From positions 1-6,689 of the forward strand of contig JAGWST010000153.1 in assembly GCA_028869325.1 (NCBI GenBank): 6,689 nt of DNA. The letters run 5' to 3'. The stretch comes from a bacterium (GTDB lineage: Bacteria; Vulcanimicrobiota; Vulcanimicrobiia; Vulcanimicrobiales; SCRA01). Shown here in pieces: positions 1 through 6,018 of this stretch (position 1 is the stretch's first letter; every line of letters starts with the position of its first letter). Below the pieces are notes generated by a model. That model was not told the origin of the DNA. It saw only the letters and a program-made list of their open reading frames with translations, and made no database searches. The translations under genes and the position numbers were made by a program.

Positions 1-675
1 CAGATGGGTGGCGGTGGCTCCGGCGGCGCGGGTGCCGGCGGCGGTGGCGGGATCGCGACCCGCGGCCCCGGTGAGGCCAAGATCGAGCTGGACCGGCGGC
101 GGATCCGGGAAAAGATGGCCCGCACCCGCCGGGAGCTGGCCGACATGGGCAAGTCCCGGACCACGCAGCGCCAGGAGCGGCGCCGCGGCGCGGTTCCGGC
201 CGTCGCGTTCGCCGGGTACACCAACGCGGGCAAGTCCTCGCTGCTCAACCGGCTCTCGCGCGCGGAGAGCTTTGTGGCCGATCAGCCGTTCGCCACACTC
301 GACACCACGCTGCGCAAGACCTACCTTGCGCCGGGGAAGGCGGCGTTGCTGGCCGACACCGTCGGCTTCATCACCGATCTTCCCAAGGAGCTGGTGGCCG
401 CCTTCCGCGCGACGCTGGAGGAGCTGGCGGAGGCCGATCTGCTACTGGACGTCTTCGACGCCGCGAGCGCCGATTGGCCGCGCCAGGAGAGCAGCGTCCG
501 CGAGATCCTTGCCGACCTCCGCTTGGAGCACGCGCCGCTCCTGCGTGTCGCCAACAAGGTCGATCGCCTCGACGCCCACGCGAAGGCCCTCTTGCCGGCG
601 GATGCCGTGGCGGTCTCCGCGGCGAGCGGCGAGGGGATCGAGCGCCTGCGAGCGCTGCTGGCGGAGCGCATGTGA
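1..675 (+). CDS. hflX: HflX-type ribosome-associated GTPase, C-terminal part (5' end outside window)
   Basis: HflX is a cytoplasmic GTPase that binds the large ribosomal subunit and, in studied bacteria, splits stalled or stress-damaged ribosomes. The reading frame is open from base 1, so the N-terminal domain lies to the left. Counting the Met at base 4 as residue 1, a Gly-rich linker (1-16) leads into the family hallmark IATRGPGE (17-24) and a basic helical stretch (25-62). The GTPase domain follows: P-loop GYTNAGKSS (71-79), switch I FATLD (96-100), G3 DTVGF (118-122, with the Val typical of HflX), G4 NKVD (184-187) and a G5-like SAASGEG (205-211). The protein stops 12 residues after G5, so the C-terminal domain present in E. 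coli HflX is missing. The linker and following helix resemble actinobacterial HflX. It converges on the lipoprotein gene to its right. The family assignment is firm; the exact ribosomal role is inferred from homologues. Confidence 0.95.
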   Translation, partial: QMGGGGSGGAGAGGGGGIATRGPGEAKIELDRRRIREKMARTRRELADMGKSRTTQRQERRRGAVPAVAFAGYTNAGKSSLLNRLSRAESFVADQPFATLDTTLRKTYLAPGKAALLADTVGFITDLPKELVAAFRATLEELAEADLLLDVFDAASADWPRQESSVREILADLRLEHAPLLRVANKVDRLDAHAKALLPADAVAVSAASGEGIERLRALLAERM

Positions 676-678
676 GTG

Positions 679-717
679 AGCGCGCGTTGCCGGCCGTGGG
701 CCGCTATGGCGTGCGCT
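679..717. terminator. possible bidirectional terminator stem-loop between convergent genes
   Basis: An outer 8-bp stem pairs 679-686 (AGCGCGCG) with 710-717 (CGTGCGCT), including one G-U pair. Inside it a perfect 5-bp hairpin pairs 691-695 (CGGCC) with 699-703 (GGCCG) around a GTG loop. The structure sits between the hflX stop and the stop of the opposing lipoprotein gene, and it overlaps the last codons of the latter, where a shared terminator would be expected. No T-run follows on either strand, so it is not a classical intrinsic terminator, and such stems arise by chance fairly often in DNA this GC-rich. Confidence 0.3.
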
Positions 718-1048
718 GGAGCTTGATCAGGCCGAGCTGGTAGGTCTGATTCGCGACGACGGTGGCGGTCGGGCTCTGGGTGGCGTAGCCCACCGCGCTG
801 ATGTAACAGGTCTGGTCGCCGATGGGCACCTGCGTCAGCGTGAAGCCGCCGTTCGCGTCGGGATGGGTGGCCTGCCCGCCGCAGGAGACATTGGCCCCCG
901 CCCCGCCGACCGGCTGGCTCGTGGTGGCGTCCACCAGCGTGCCCGTGACCATGCCGTACTGCTGGACCCCGACCGGGTAGCTGAAGCTGGAGCAGCCGGC
1001 CAAGCCAAGGACGACGCCCAGGGCCATGGCGACGGCAAGCTTTTTCAC
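704..1048 (-). CDS. small lipoprotein with a carboxypeptidase regulatory-like (transthyretin-like) domain
   Basis: This is a predicted 114-residue secreted lipoprotein of unknown specific role. Counting from the GTG start, residues 1-18 form a signal peptide: two Lys, then a hydrophobic run ending in a lipobox LAGC. Cys19 would be lipidated. The +2 residue is Ser, which in a diderm favours outer-membrane sorting. The mature part from about residue 34 (VTGTLVDATTSQPVGGA) looks like a single beta-sandwich of the carboxypeptidase regulatory-like family: a GT-V-D opening, a Pro-V-GGA turn and a later NGGFTLTQVPIG turn. Cys56 and Cys81 could form a disulfide outside the cytoplasm. GTG at 1048 is preferred because GAGGAG (1060-1055) lies 6 nt upstream; the in-frame ATG at 1054 abuts that site. 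Such domains are usually appended to larger proteins, so a free-standing copy is likely structural or carbohydrate/protein-binding (inference). It converges with hflX and diverges from nuoA; no functional link to either is evident. Confidence 0.82.
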   Translation of the reverse strand: MKKLAVAMALGVVLGLAGCSSFSYPVGVQQYGMVTGTLVDATTSQPVGGAGANVSCGGQATHPDANGGFTLTQVPIGDQTCYISAVGYATQSPTATVVANQTYQLGLIKLQRTP

Positions 1049-1054
1049 GCGCAT

Positions 1055-1060
1055 CTCCTC
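1055..1060 (-). promoter_or_regulatory. Shine-Dalgarno site of the lipoprotein gene (decides start)
   Basis: The minus strand reads GAGGAG immediately before an ATG (1054) and 6 nt before an in-frame GTG (1048). The 6-nt spacing suits the GTG, giving an N-terminus that begins with fMet-Lys-Lys-Leu. Confidence 0.6.
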
Positions 1061-1067
1061 ATAACGA

Positions 1068-1096
1068 AATGTAGTTTTCCGGTCCGGGCAGAGCAA
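1068..1096 (-). promoter_or_regulatory. possible sigma70-type promoter of the lipoprotein gene
   Basis: On the minus strand TTGCTC (1096-1091) and TACATT (1073-1068) are separated by 17 nt, matching the housekeeping consensus at 3 of 6 and 4 of 6 positions. The -10 box lies in the only AT-richer patch of the intergenic region. Transcription would begin near 1061, leaving a leader of about a dozen bases that includes the ribosome-binding site. The match is weak and rests on sequence alone. Confidence 0.22.
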
Positions 1097-1103
1097 GCGC
1101 GAC

Positions 1104-1109
1104 AGGAGG
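1104..1109 (+). promoter_or_regulatory. Shine-Dalgarno site of nuoA (decides start)
   Basis: AGGAGG is a near-perfect anti-16S match, 10 nt before an in-frame TTG at 1120 and 31 nt before the first in-frame ATG at 1141. The ATG has only AAGG one base upstream, too close to work well. The site therefore supports the TTG start. Confidence 0.6.
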
Positions 1110-1119
1110 CGCCAGGGCC

Positions 1120-1569
1120 TTGTTCAACTTTTCACAAGGTATGACACCATACGCAGAAGTCGGGACGTTCATCCTCATCGCGCTCTTGATCACGCTGGTG
1201 CTCAACATCCTTCCGGGTCTGGTGGCGAGAAACCGCTACACGGCGGCCCCCGCCAAGAGCGAGACCTACGAATGCGGGGTCCCCCCCACCGGAGCGCTCA
1301 CCAGCCGCTTTCCGATTCGCTTCTACCTGATCGCGATGCTCTTCGTGATCTTCGACGTCGAGGCCGCCTCGTTCTACCCGTGGGCCGTGCAGATGCATGC
1401 CCAGACGTTCGGCAACGCCCACATCGACGAAGCGGCGTCGTACCTTTCGTGGACGGCGCAGATGCGCTCGCTCCACACCTTCATCCTGGCCGAGATGGTG
1501 ATCTTCATCGTCGTCTTGGCGATCGGGTACGCCTACGTCTGGAAGCGAGGTGGCTTTACATGGAGATGA
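1120..1569 (+). CDS. nuoA: NADH-quinone oxidoreductase subunit A (NuoA)
   Basis: Small membrane subunit of respiratory complex I, corresponding to mitochondrial ND3, located where the quinone site meets the proton-pumping arm. The 149-residue product has three membrane helices, roughly 12-35, 66-90 and 119-142. The first loop carries the family motif YECGVPPTG (50-58); Cys52 matches the ND3 loop cysteine that changes exposure between active and deactive mammalian enzyme. The second helix carries [19 protein letters not shown] with the conserved acidic pair Asp79 and Glu81, and the tail ends in the usual WKRGGFTW. The loop between helices 2 and 3 (about 91-118) is about 20 residues longer than in E. 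coli NuoA. The start is taken as TTG at 1120 because a strong AGGAGG lies 10 nt upstream; ATG at 1141 would remove seven residues and leave the first helix intact. It is the first gene of the nuo operon and its end overlaps nuoB by 10 nt. Confidence 0.95.
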   Translation: MFNFSQGMTPYAEVGTFILIALLITLVLNILPGLVARNRYTAAPAKSETYECGVPPTGALTSRFPIRFYLIAMLFVIFDVEAASFYPWAVQMHAQTFGNAHIDEAASYLSWTAQMRSLHTFILAEMVIFIVVLAIGYAYVWKRGGFTWR

Positions 1570-2039
1570 GCGCCAATTCGCTCTTTCTGGCCAAGCTGGA
1601 CGAGGCGGCGCGCTGGGCCCAGAGCTCCAGCGTCTGGCCGCTCACCATGGGTTTGGCCTGCTGTGCCATCGAGATGATGGTCATCCCGGCCCCCCAATAC
1701 GACATCTCGCGCATCGGCTCCGAGGTCTTCCGCTCCTCGCCGCGCCAGGCCGACCTGATGATCGTCTCGGGCCGCGTCTCGCACAAGATGGCCCCCATCG
1801 TGCGCCGGCTCTACGATCAGATGGCCGAGCCCAAGTGGGTGATCTCGATGGGCGCCTGTGCCAGCTCGGGCGGCGTCTTCGACAATTACGCCATCCTGCA
1901 AGGTGTGGACCAGGTCATTCCCGTCGACGTCTACGTTCCCGGATGCCCTCCGACGCCCGACGGGCTGATCTACGCGATCAACCTGATCCAGCAGCAGATC
2001 AGAACCGGTGGCCGAGGCGGCATCCTCGCCCGCGCTTAG
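1560..2039 (+). CDS. nuoB: NADH-quinone oxidoreductase subunit B (NuoB), N2 cluster subunit
   Basis: Peripheral-arm subunit (mitochondrial PSST) that holds the terminal [4Fe-4S] cluster N2, the electron donor to quinone. The 159-residue product spans essentially the whole family domain: [15 protein letters not shown] (26-40) supplies the adjacent cysteines 34 and 35, MGACASSGG (97-105) supplies Cys100, and [11 protein letters not shown] (126-136) supplies Cys129, the full set of four N2 ligands. [25 protein letters not shown] (47-71) is the conserved region lining the quinone channel; many homologues have Phe where Ile52 is. ATG at 1560 is chosen because GAGG (1547-1550) lies 9 nt upstream; a second ATG at 1566, overlapping the nuoA stop as ATGA, would lose two residues. 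The overlap with nuoA suggests coupled translation. A weakly Gly/Arg-rich tail follows the last helix. Confidence 0.97.
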   Translation: MEMSANSLFLAKLDEAARWAQSSSVWPLTMGLACCAIEMMVIPAPQYDISRIGSEVFRSSPRQADLMIVSGRVSHKMAPIVRRLYDQMAEPKWVISMGACASSGGVFDNYAILQGVDQVIPVDVYVPGCPPTPDGLIYAINLIQQQIRTGGRGGILARA

Positions 2040-2057
2040 ACGAAGTTAGGACCCTTC

Positions 2058-2681
2058 ATGGCAGATCGTTCCGCTTATACCGTCTCGACGGCGGTAGATC
2101 CGACGGCCGTGCGCCCGCCGATCGACGACGTGAATGAGATCATCCGCACCACGCCCGATCGGGTGCTTGCGGTCCTGGCCGATCTCAAGGCACAGGGCTA
2201 CCGCCAGTTGACGGACCTCGGCGCCGCCGACTACTTGGAGCGCTCGCCGCGCTTCGATGTGATCTACCACCTCACCGCGCTGCCGGCGCAGGCGACGGCC
2301 GTCGCCGAGCTCGGGCGTCCGCGGCGTGCGCGGGTGCTCTGCGGCGTGGGCGAGGGCGTGACCGTCCCGAGCGCCGTGGCTCTCTGGCCCAGCGCCAACT
2401 GGCCCGAGCGCGAGATCTTCGACCTCTTCGGCATCACCTTCAGCGAGCATCCCGATCTGCGCCGCATCCAGATGCCGGCCGACTGGGAGGGTCATCCGCT
2501 GCGTAAGGACTATCCGCTGCGCGGGCCCGCGCGCGATCGCACGCCGCGCCCGCCGTTTGCTAGTAAGACCAACGTCCCGGCGCAGATGCCGCCCACCGGC
2601 GCCGTCGCCGAATCGCTGCGCAGGCAGATCTTTGAGCGCATGCACCGCAACGGCTCAGACGAGAGCGAGGCGAAGTCGTGA
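2058..2681 (+). CDS. nuoC: NADH-quinone oxidoreductase subunit C (NuoC, 30 kDa-type)
   Basis: Peripheral-arm subunit of complex I (mitochondrial 30 kDa/NDUFS3). It carries no cofactor and braces NuoD and NuoB. The 207-residue product has an alpha/beta domain in about residues 25-115, with DVIYHLTAL (67-75) as a central strand. The signature follows: NWPEREIFDLFGITFSEHPDLRRI (114-137), then ADWEGHPLRKDYPL (141-154), matching the family's ERE-x-DLFG and PLRKDYPL elements. Residues 155-207 are a Pro- and charge-rich tail expected to wrap over neighbouring subunits. ATG at 2058 has AGGA 6 nt upstream. It is a separate gene rather than a nuoCD fusion as in E. coli, and its stop overlaps the nuoD GTG start by 4 nt. 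Confidence 0.96.
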   Translation: MADRSAYTVSTAVDPTAVRPPIDDVNEIIRTTPDRVLAVLADLKAQGYRQLTDLGAADYLERSPRFDVIYHLTALPAQATAVAELGRPRRARVLCGVGEGVTVPSAVALWPSANWPEREIFDLFGITFSEHPDLRRIQMPADWEGHPLRKDYPLRGPARDRTPRPPFASKTNVPAQMPPTGAVAESLRRQIFERMHRNGSDESEAKS

Positions 2682-3949
2682 GCAATCTGCCGGACTGGCT
2701 CCCCGCGGCGGGCAACCCGCCCGGCATCGATCCACAGGCGGTGGTGACGCCGACGGCGCCCGAGGTCATCGCGCGCGGTGACAACGAGATGGTGCTCTCG
2801 ATGGGCCCGCAGCACCCCTCGACCCACGGCGTGCTGCAGGTGGTGCTGGGCATCGACGGCGAGGAGGTCGTGCGCGCGGAGCCGGAGATCGGCTACCTGC
2901 ACACCGGCATCGAAAAGAGTGCCGAGAATCTCTTCTGGAACCAGGCACTGACGGTCATCGACCGCATGGATTACCTGGGCCCGCTCACCAATAACTTCGC
3001 CTTCTGCCTGGGCGTGGAGCGGCTGCTGGGGATCACCGACCGGATACCGCGCCGTGCCCAGCAACTGCGTGTCCTCTTCGCGGAGATGACGCGCATCACG
3101 TCGCACTGCATTTGGTTGGGCACCCATGCCATCGACCTGGGTGCGATCTCGCCGTTCTTCTATGCCGTCGATCTGCGTGAGAACATCCTGGATCTGATCG
3201 AAGCGGCCTCCGGGGCGCGCATGAACCCGACCTACCTCCGCGTCGGCGGTATCAACGGCGATCTCCCGGAGGGATGGCTCGAGCGCCTGGATGCGCTGAT
3301 CGCCAAGTTCCCCGCACGCATGCGCGAGCTGCGCGATCTGCTGCAGACCAACCCGATTTGGACCGATCGCGAGATCGACGTCGGCGTGATCTCGGCGGAG
3401 GATGCCGTCGCGTGGTCGTTGACGGGCCCGGCGCTGCGCGCCAGCGGCGTGGCGTACGATCTGCGCAAGGCATATCCGTACTCGACCTACGACGAGTACG
3501 AGTTCGACGTCCCGACGCGCACGGAGGGCGATTCGTATGCGCGTTTCCTGGTGCGCTTGGACGAGATGGAAGAGGCGATGCGGATCATCCGGCAGGTGCG
3601 CAAGAAGCTGGAGCCCGGTGCGGTGATGGTGGATGATCCCTCCATCGCTCTGCCGCCCAAGCCCGCGATCGCCCTCTCGATGGAGTCGCTGATCCACCAC
3701 TTCAAGCTGGTCAGCGAAGGTTTCCGCGTGCCGGCGGGCGACGTCTACTCCGCCGTCGAGGGGCCGCGCGGTGAGGTGGGCTACTACATCGTGAGCAACG
3801 GCGACAACCGGCCGTGGCGCGTCCGCACGCGTCCGGCGTCGTTCTATAACTTGCAGGCGATCAAGAAGATCGCCACCGGGAATCTCATCGCCGACGTGGT
3901 GGTCATGCTCGGCTCGCTCGACCCGGTCTTCGGCGAGGTAGATAGGTGA
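2678..3949 (+). CDS. nuoD: NADH-quinone oxidoreductase subunit D (NuoD, 49 kDa-type), quinone-site subunit
   Basis: Together with NuoB this subunit (mitochondrial 49 kDa/NDUFS2, related to the [NiFe] hydrogenase large subunit) builds the quinone-reduction pocket. The 423-residue product is full length. GPQHPSTHG (43-51) includes His50, and DRMDY (95-99) includes Tyr99. By alignment from memory with Thermus Nqo4 these correspond to His38 and Tyr87, the residues that hold the quinone headgroup. The 49 kDa signature appears as LHTGIEK (74-80). Further conserved blocks are LGAISPFFYAVDLRE (154-168), LRVGGINGDLP (187-197), an RASGVAYDLRKAYPYS block near the middle and the C-terminal SLDPVFGEVDR. 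The first 36 residues are a variable extension rich in Pro and Ala. The hydrogenase nickel cysteines are absent, as expected for complex I. GTG at 2678 has GAGG 7 nt upstream and overlaps the nuoC stop as GTGA. Confidence 0.97.
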   Translation: MSNLPDWLPAAGNPPGIDPQAVVTPTAPEVIARGDNEMVLSMGPQHPSTHGVLQVVLGIDGEEVVRAEPEIGYLHTGIEKSAENLFWNQALTVIDRMDYLGPLTNNFAFCLGVERLLGITDRIPRRAQQLRVLFAEMTRITSHCIWLGTHAIDLGAISPFFYAVDLRENILDLIEAASGARMNPTYLRVGGINGDLPEGWLERLDALIAKFPARMRELRDLLQTNPIWTDREIDVGVISAEDAVAWSLTGPALRASGVAYDLRKAYPYSTYDEYEFDVPTRTEGDSYARFLVRLDEMEEAMRIIRQVRKKLEPGAVMVDDPSIALPPKPAIALSMESLIHHFKLVSEGFRVPAGDVYSAVEGPRGEVGYYIVSNGDNRPWRVRTRPASFYNLQAIKKIATGNLIADVVVMLGSLDPVFGEVDR

Positions 3950-4713
3950 GAACGAGTTTCGAAGAGCTCCGGGCCGAGCTGCAGCCGGAGATCGACCGCA
4001 TCGTCGCCCAGTACCCGCAGCGCCGCAGCGCTCTGCTTCCCTTGGTCCATCTCTTTCAGGACCGCATCGGTTACGCGCCGCCCGAGGTCGTCGACTACGT
4101 CGCCGAGACCTGCGGCGTGACCGCGGCGCAGTGCGAGAGCGTGATCTCGTTCTACACGCTCTTCTACCGGCGCCCGATCGGCAAGTACAACCTCCAGGTC
4201 TGCCGGAATCTCTCGTGCACGCTACGCGGAGCCAAGCAGGTCATGGAGCGCTTCCGCGAGCGACTCGGCATCGACCATCTGCAGACGACTGACGACGGCC
4301 TCTTCAGCTACGAGGAGGTCGAGTGCCTCGCCGCCTGCGACCGTGCGCCGTGCATGCAGGTCAACTTGCGCTTCGTCTACGACCTGACCCCGGAGCTGGT
4401 CGACGAGATGATCGCGGCGATGCGCGCCGGGGCGTATCACGTCAAGCCGCTCGCTCAGACGGAGCCGCCGCCGCGCGAGGTACGCGGTCCGGCGTGGCCG
4501 CGCGCGCACCGCAAGAGCGCGGGCGCCGTCGGCGTGCCCAATCCCGACAATGCCAGTGGCGTCGGCGACCGCGATGGGAGCGAGGCCGCGCGGCGCCTCC
4601 GCCGTGAGGGCGTGGCCGCCCTCGCCGCTCCCGGACGCTTTGCTGATGCGCAGACGATCGACGCGATACTCGCCGCGCCCAACGACGGGGCGGTCATGGA
4701 GGGCCACGGCTGA
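3946..4713 (+). CDS. nuoE: NADH-quinone oxidoreductase subunit E (NuoE, 24 kDa-type) with a long C-terminal extension
   Basis: Subunit of the NADH-oxidising module (mitochondrial 24 kDa) carrying the off-pathway [2Fe-2S] cluster N1a in a thioredoxin-like fold. The core (about 1-165) has an N-terminal helical bundle followed by the cluster domain. Cys86 and Cys91 (QVCRNLSC) and Cys127 and Cys131 (VECLAAC) are the four ligands in the standard C-x4-C and C-x3-C spacing. The protein is 255 residues, against about 160-180 in typical homologues. The excess (about 168-255) is Pro-, Ala-, Arg- and Gly-rich, predicted disordered through about 212 with possible short helices after that; it has no motif I recognise. 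The frame stays open to the stop and joins nuoF as TGATG, so the extension is not an obvious frameshift product. GTG at 3946 has GAGG 7 nt upstream and overlaps the nuoD stop as GTGA. Confidence 0.95.
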   Translation: MRTSFEELRAELQPEIDRIVAQYPQRRSALLPLVHLFQDRIGYAPPEVVDYVAETCGVTAAQCESVISFYTLFYRRPIGKYNLQVCRNLSCTLRGAKQVMERFRERLGIDHLQTTDDGLFSYEEVECLAACDRAPCMQVNLRFVYDLTPELVDEMIAAMRAGAYHVKPLAQTEPPPREVRGPAWPRAHRKSAGAVGVPNPDNASGVGDRDGSEAARRLRREGVAALAAPGRFADAQTIDAILAAPNDGAVMEGHG

Positions 4714-5999
4714 TGGGCACGTACGAGCCGATTCTCACGAAGGGTATCGGCGAGCTGGATCTCACCGAGATCGAGGTCTACCGCAAGACCGGCGGCTATG
4801 AGCAGCTGCGCCGCGCCGTGCGTGAGATGGAGCCCGATGCGATCGTCGACACGGTGATGAAGTCGAACCTGCGCGGCCGCGGGGGCGCCGGCTTTCCCAC
4901 CGGGCGCAAGTGGTCGTTCCTGCCCAAGGACGGGCGGCCACGCTATCTGGTCTGCAACTGCGACGAAGCGGAGCCGGGCACGTTCAAGGACCGCATGCTG
5001 CTGGAGAAGACGCCCCATCAGGTGATCGAGGGGATCATGGTCTCCGCCTACGCCATCCGCGCCGCACGGGCATTCATCTACATCCGCGGCGAGATGCTGG
5101 AGGGCTACGAGATCTTCTGCCGGGCTTTGGGAGAGGCGCGTCAGGCGGGCCTCGTCGGCGAGAAGATCTGCGGCGGCGAGTGGGGCTGCGAGCTGGTGGT
5201 CCATCGCGGGGCCGGTGCCTACATCTGCGGCGAGGAGACCGGACTGCTCAACTCGCTGGAGGGCAAGCGCGGCGAGCCGCGTCTGAAGCCGCCCTTTCCA
5301 GCCACCGCGGGCGCGTACAACATGCCGACGGTCGTCAACAACGTCGAGACGCTGGCCTACGTCACGCAGATCCTCGCGCGCGGCGCCGAGTGGTTCGCCG
5401 CCATCGGCCCCGTCAAATCGCCAGGCCCAAAGATCGTCTCTGTCTCCGGCCACGTGCGCAAACCGGGCAACTACGAGGTGCCGCTGGGCATTAGCATCCG
5501 CGAGCTGATCTACGAGGTGGCCGGAGGATTCCGCGACGGCCGCACGTTCAAGGCGGTGCAGCCCGGCGGCGGCTCGTCGGCGTGTCTCTTCGAAGAGCAT
5601 CTCGACACGCCATACGACTTCGACTCGATCGCGGCGGCGGGATCGATGTTGGGCTCCGGCGCGGTGGTGGTGATGGACGACACCGCCGATATGCTGGAGT
5701 GCGCCCTGGTTCTGCAGCGCTTCTTCGCGCACGAGTCCTGCGGGCAGTGCACGCCGTGCCGCGAGGGGACGCACTGGAGCGAGGCGATGCTCGAGCGCCT
5801 GTTGGAGGGGCGCGGCCGCAAGCTCGACGTCGATCTGCTGGGCACGATCGGCGACAAGATCGCCGGTCACAGCCTCTGCGCGCTCGGCGATGCGAGCGTT
5901 CCGTTCCTGCAGAGCGTGGTGAAGCGCTTCCCCGAGGAGTTCCTCCGCGGTGCGGCGCGCCTCCCCGGCGTCCCGCTTTTGGCGGCGGCCGCGAGGTAG
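4713..5999 (+). CDS. nuoF: NADH-quinone oxidoreductase subunit F (NuoF, 51 kDa-type), NADH/FMN subunit
   Basis: Catalytic entry point of complex I (mitochondrial 51 kDa): it oxidises NADH with FMN and passes electrons to [4Fe-4S] cluster N3. The 428-residue product is full length. GRGGAGFPTGRKW (55-67) is the Gly-rich loop for FMN and NADH, and CNCDEAEPGTFKDR (81-94) is also conserved. GAGAYICGEETGLLNSLEG (166-184) is the second nucleotide-binding signature, followed by KPPFPA (192-197). A soluble-ligand-binding-like domain lies in about 240-290. The N3 ligands are Cys343, Cys346 and Cys349 (ESCGQCTPCREG) plus Cys389 (HSLCALGD). Gly177 replaces the Ala more often seen in GEETALL; this conservative change is unlikely to alter function. 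ATG at 4713 shares one base with the nuoE stop and has GGAGGG (4698-4703) 9 nt upstream. The last 18 residues are a non-conserved Ala/Leu-rich tail. Confidence 0.98.
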   Translation: MGTYEPILTKGIGELDLTEIEVYRKTGGYEQLRRAVREMEPDAIVDTVMKSNLRGRGGAGFPTGRKWSFLPKDGRPRYLVCNCDEAEPGTFKDRMLLEKTPHQVIEGIMVSAYAIRAARAFIYIRGEMLEGYEIFCRALGEARQAGLVGEKICGGEWGCELVVHRGAGAYICGEETGLLNSLEGKRGEPRLKPPFPATAGAYNMPTVVNNVETLAYVTQILARGAEWFAAIGPVKSPGPKIVSVSGHVRKPGNYEVPLGISIRELIYEVAGGFRDGRTFKAVQPGGGSSACLFEEHLDTPYDFDSIAAAGSMLGSGAVVVMDDTADMLECALVLQRFFAHESCGQCTPCREGTHWSEAMLERLLEGRGRKLDVDLLGTIGDKIAGHSLCALGDASVPFLQSVVKRFPEEFLRGAARLPGVPLLAAAAR

Positions 6000-6018
6000 A
6001 GGGAGAGTGCACACGAAT

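Noticed and set aside
4..51. Gly-rich GC repeat at the left edge as a separate repeat element
   Set aside because: It is the coding sequence of the HflX linker before IATRGPGE. Similar Gly runs occur at this position in actinobacterial HflX, so it needs no separate explanation.
8..679. A second plus-strand open frame inside hflX, of the same length
   Set aside because: Its product is an Arg/Ser/Pro-rich shift of the HflX frame. The GTPase motifs are only in the frame that ends at 675.
863..1144. Plus-strand open frame opposite the lipoprotein gene
   Set aside because: The minus-strand product has a convincing signal peptide, lipobox and beta-sandwich motifs; the plus-strand product has none.
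1272..1559. Upstream in-frame extension of nuoB back to 1272
   Set aside because: This stretch overlaps most of nuoA, encodes Arg/Asp/His-rich sequence unlike any NuoB, and NuoB homology begins only after the ATG at 1560.
2510..3700. A 396-codon minus-strand open frame across nuoC and nuoD
   Set aside because: Same artefact: low-complexity composition, no motif, and fully opposite conserved NuoC and NuoD.
5241..5243. Gly in place of the common Ala in the NuoF GEETALL signature
   Set aside because: A conservative small-residue change with every flavin, NADH and N3 residue around it intact; not enough to suggest altered function.
6007..6018. GTG at 6007 as the nuoG start
   Set aside because: In frame and possible, but it adds only four residues before the usual start of the ferredoxin-like domain, and the ribosome-binding evidence does not clearly favour it over ATG 6019.
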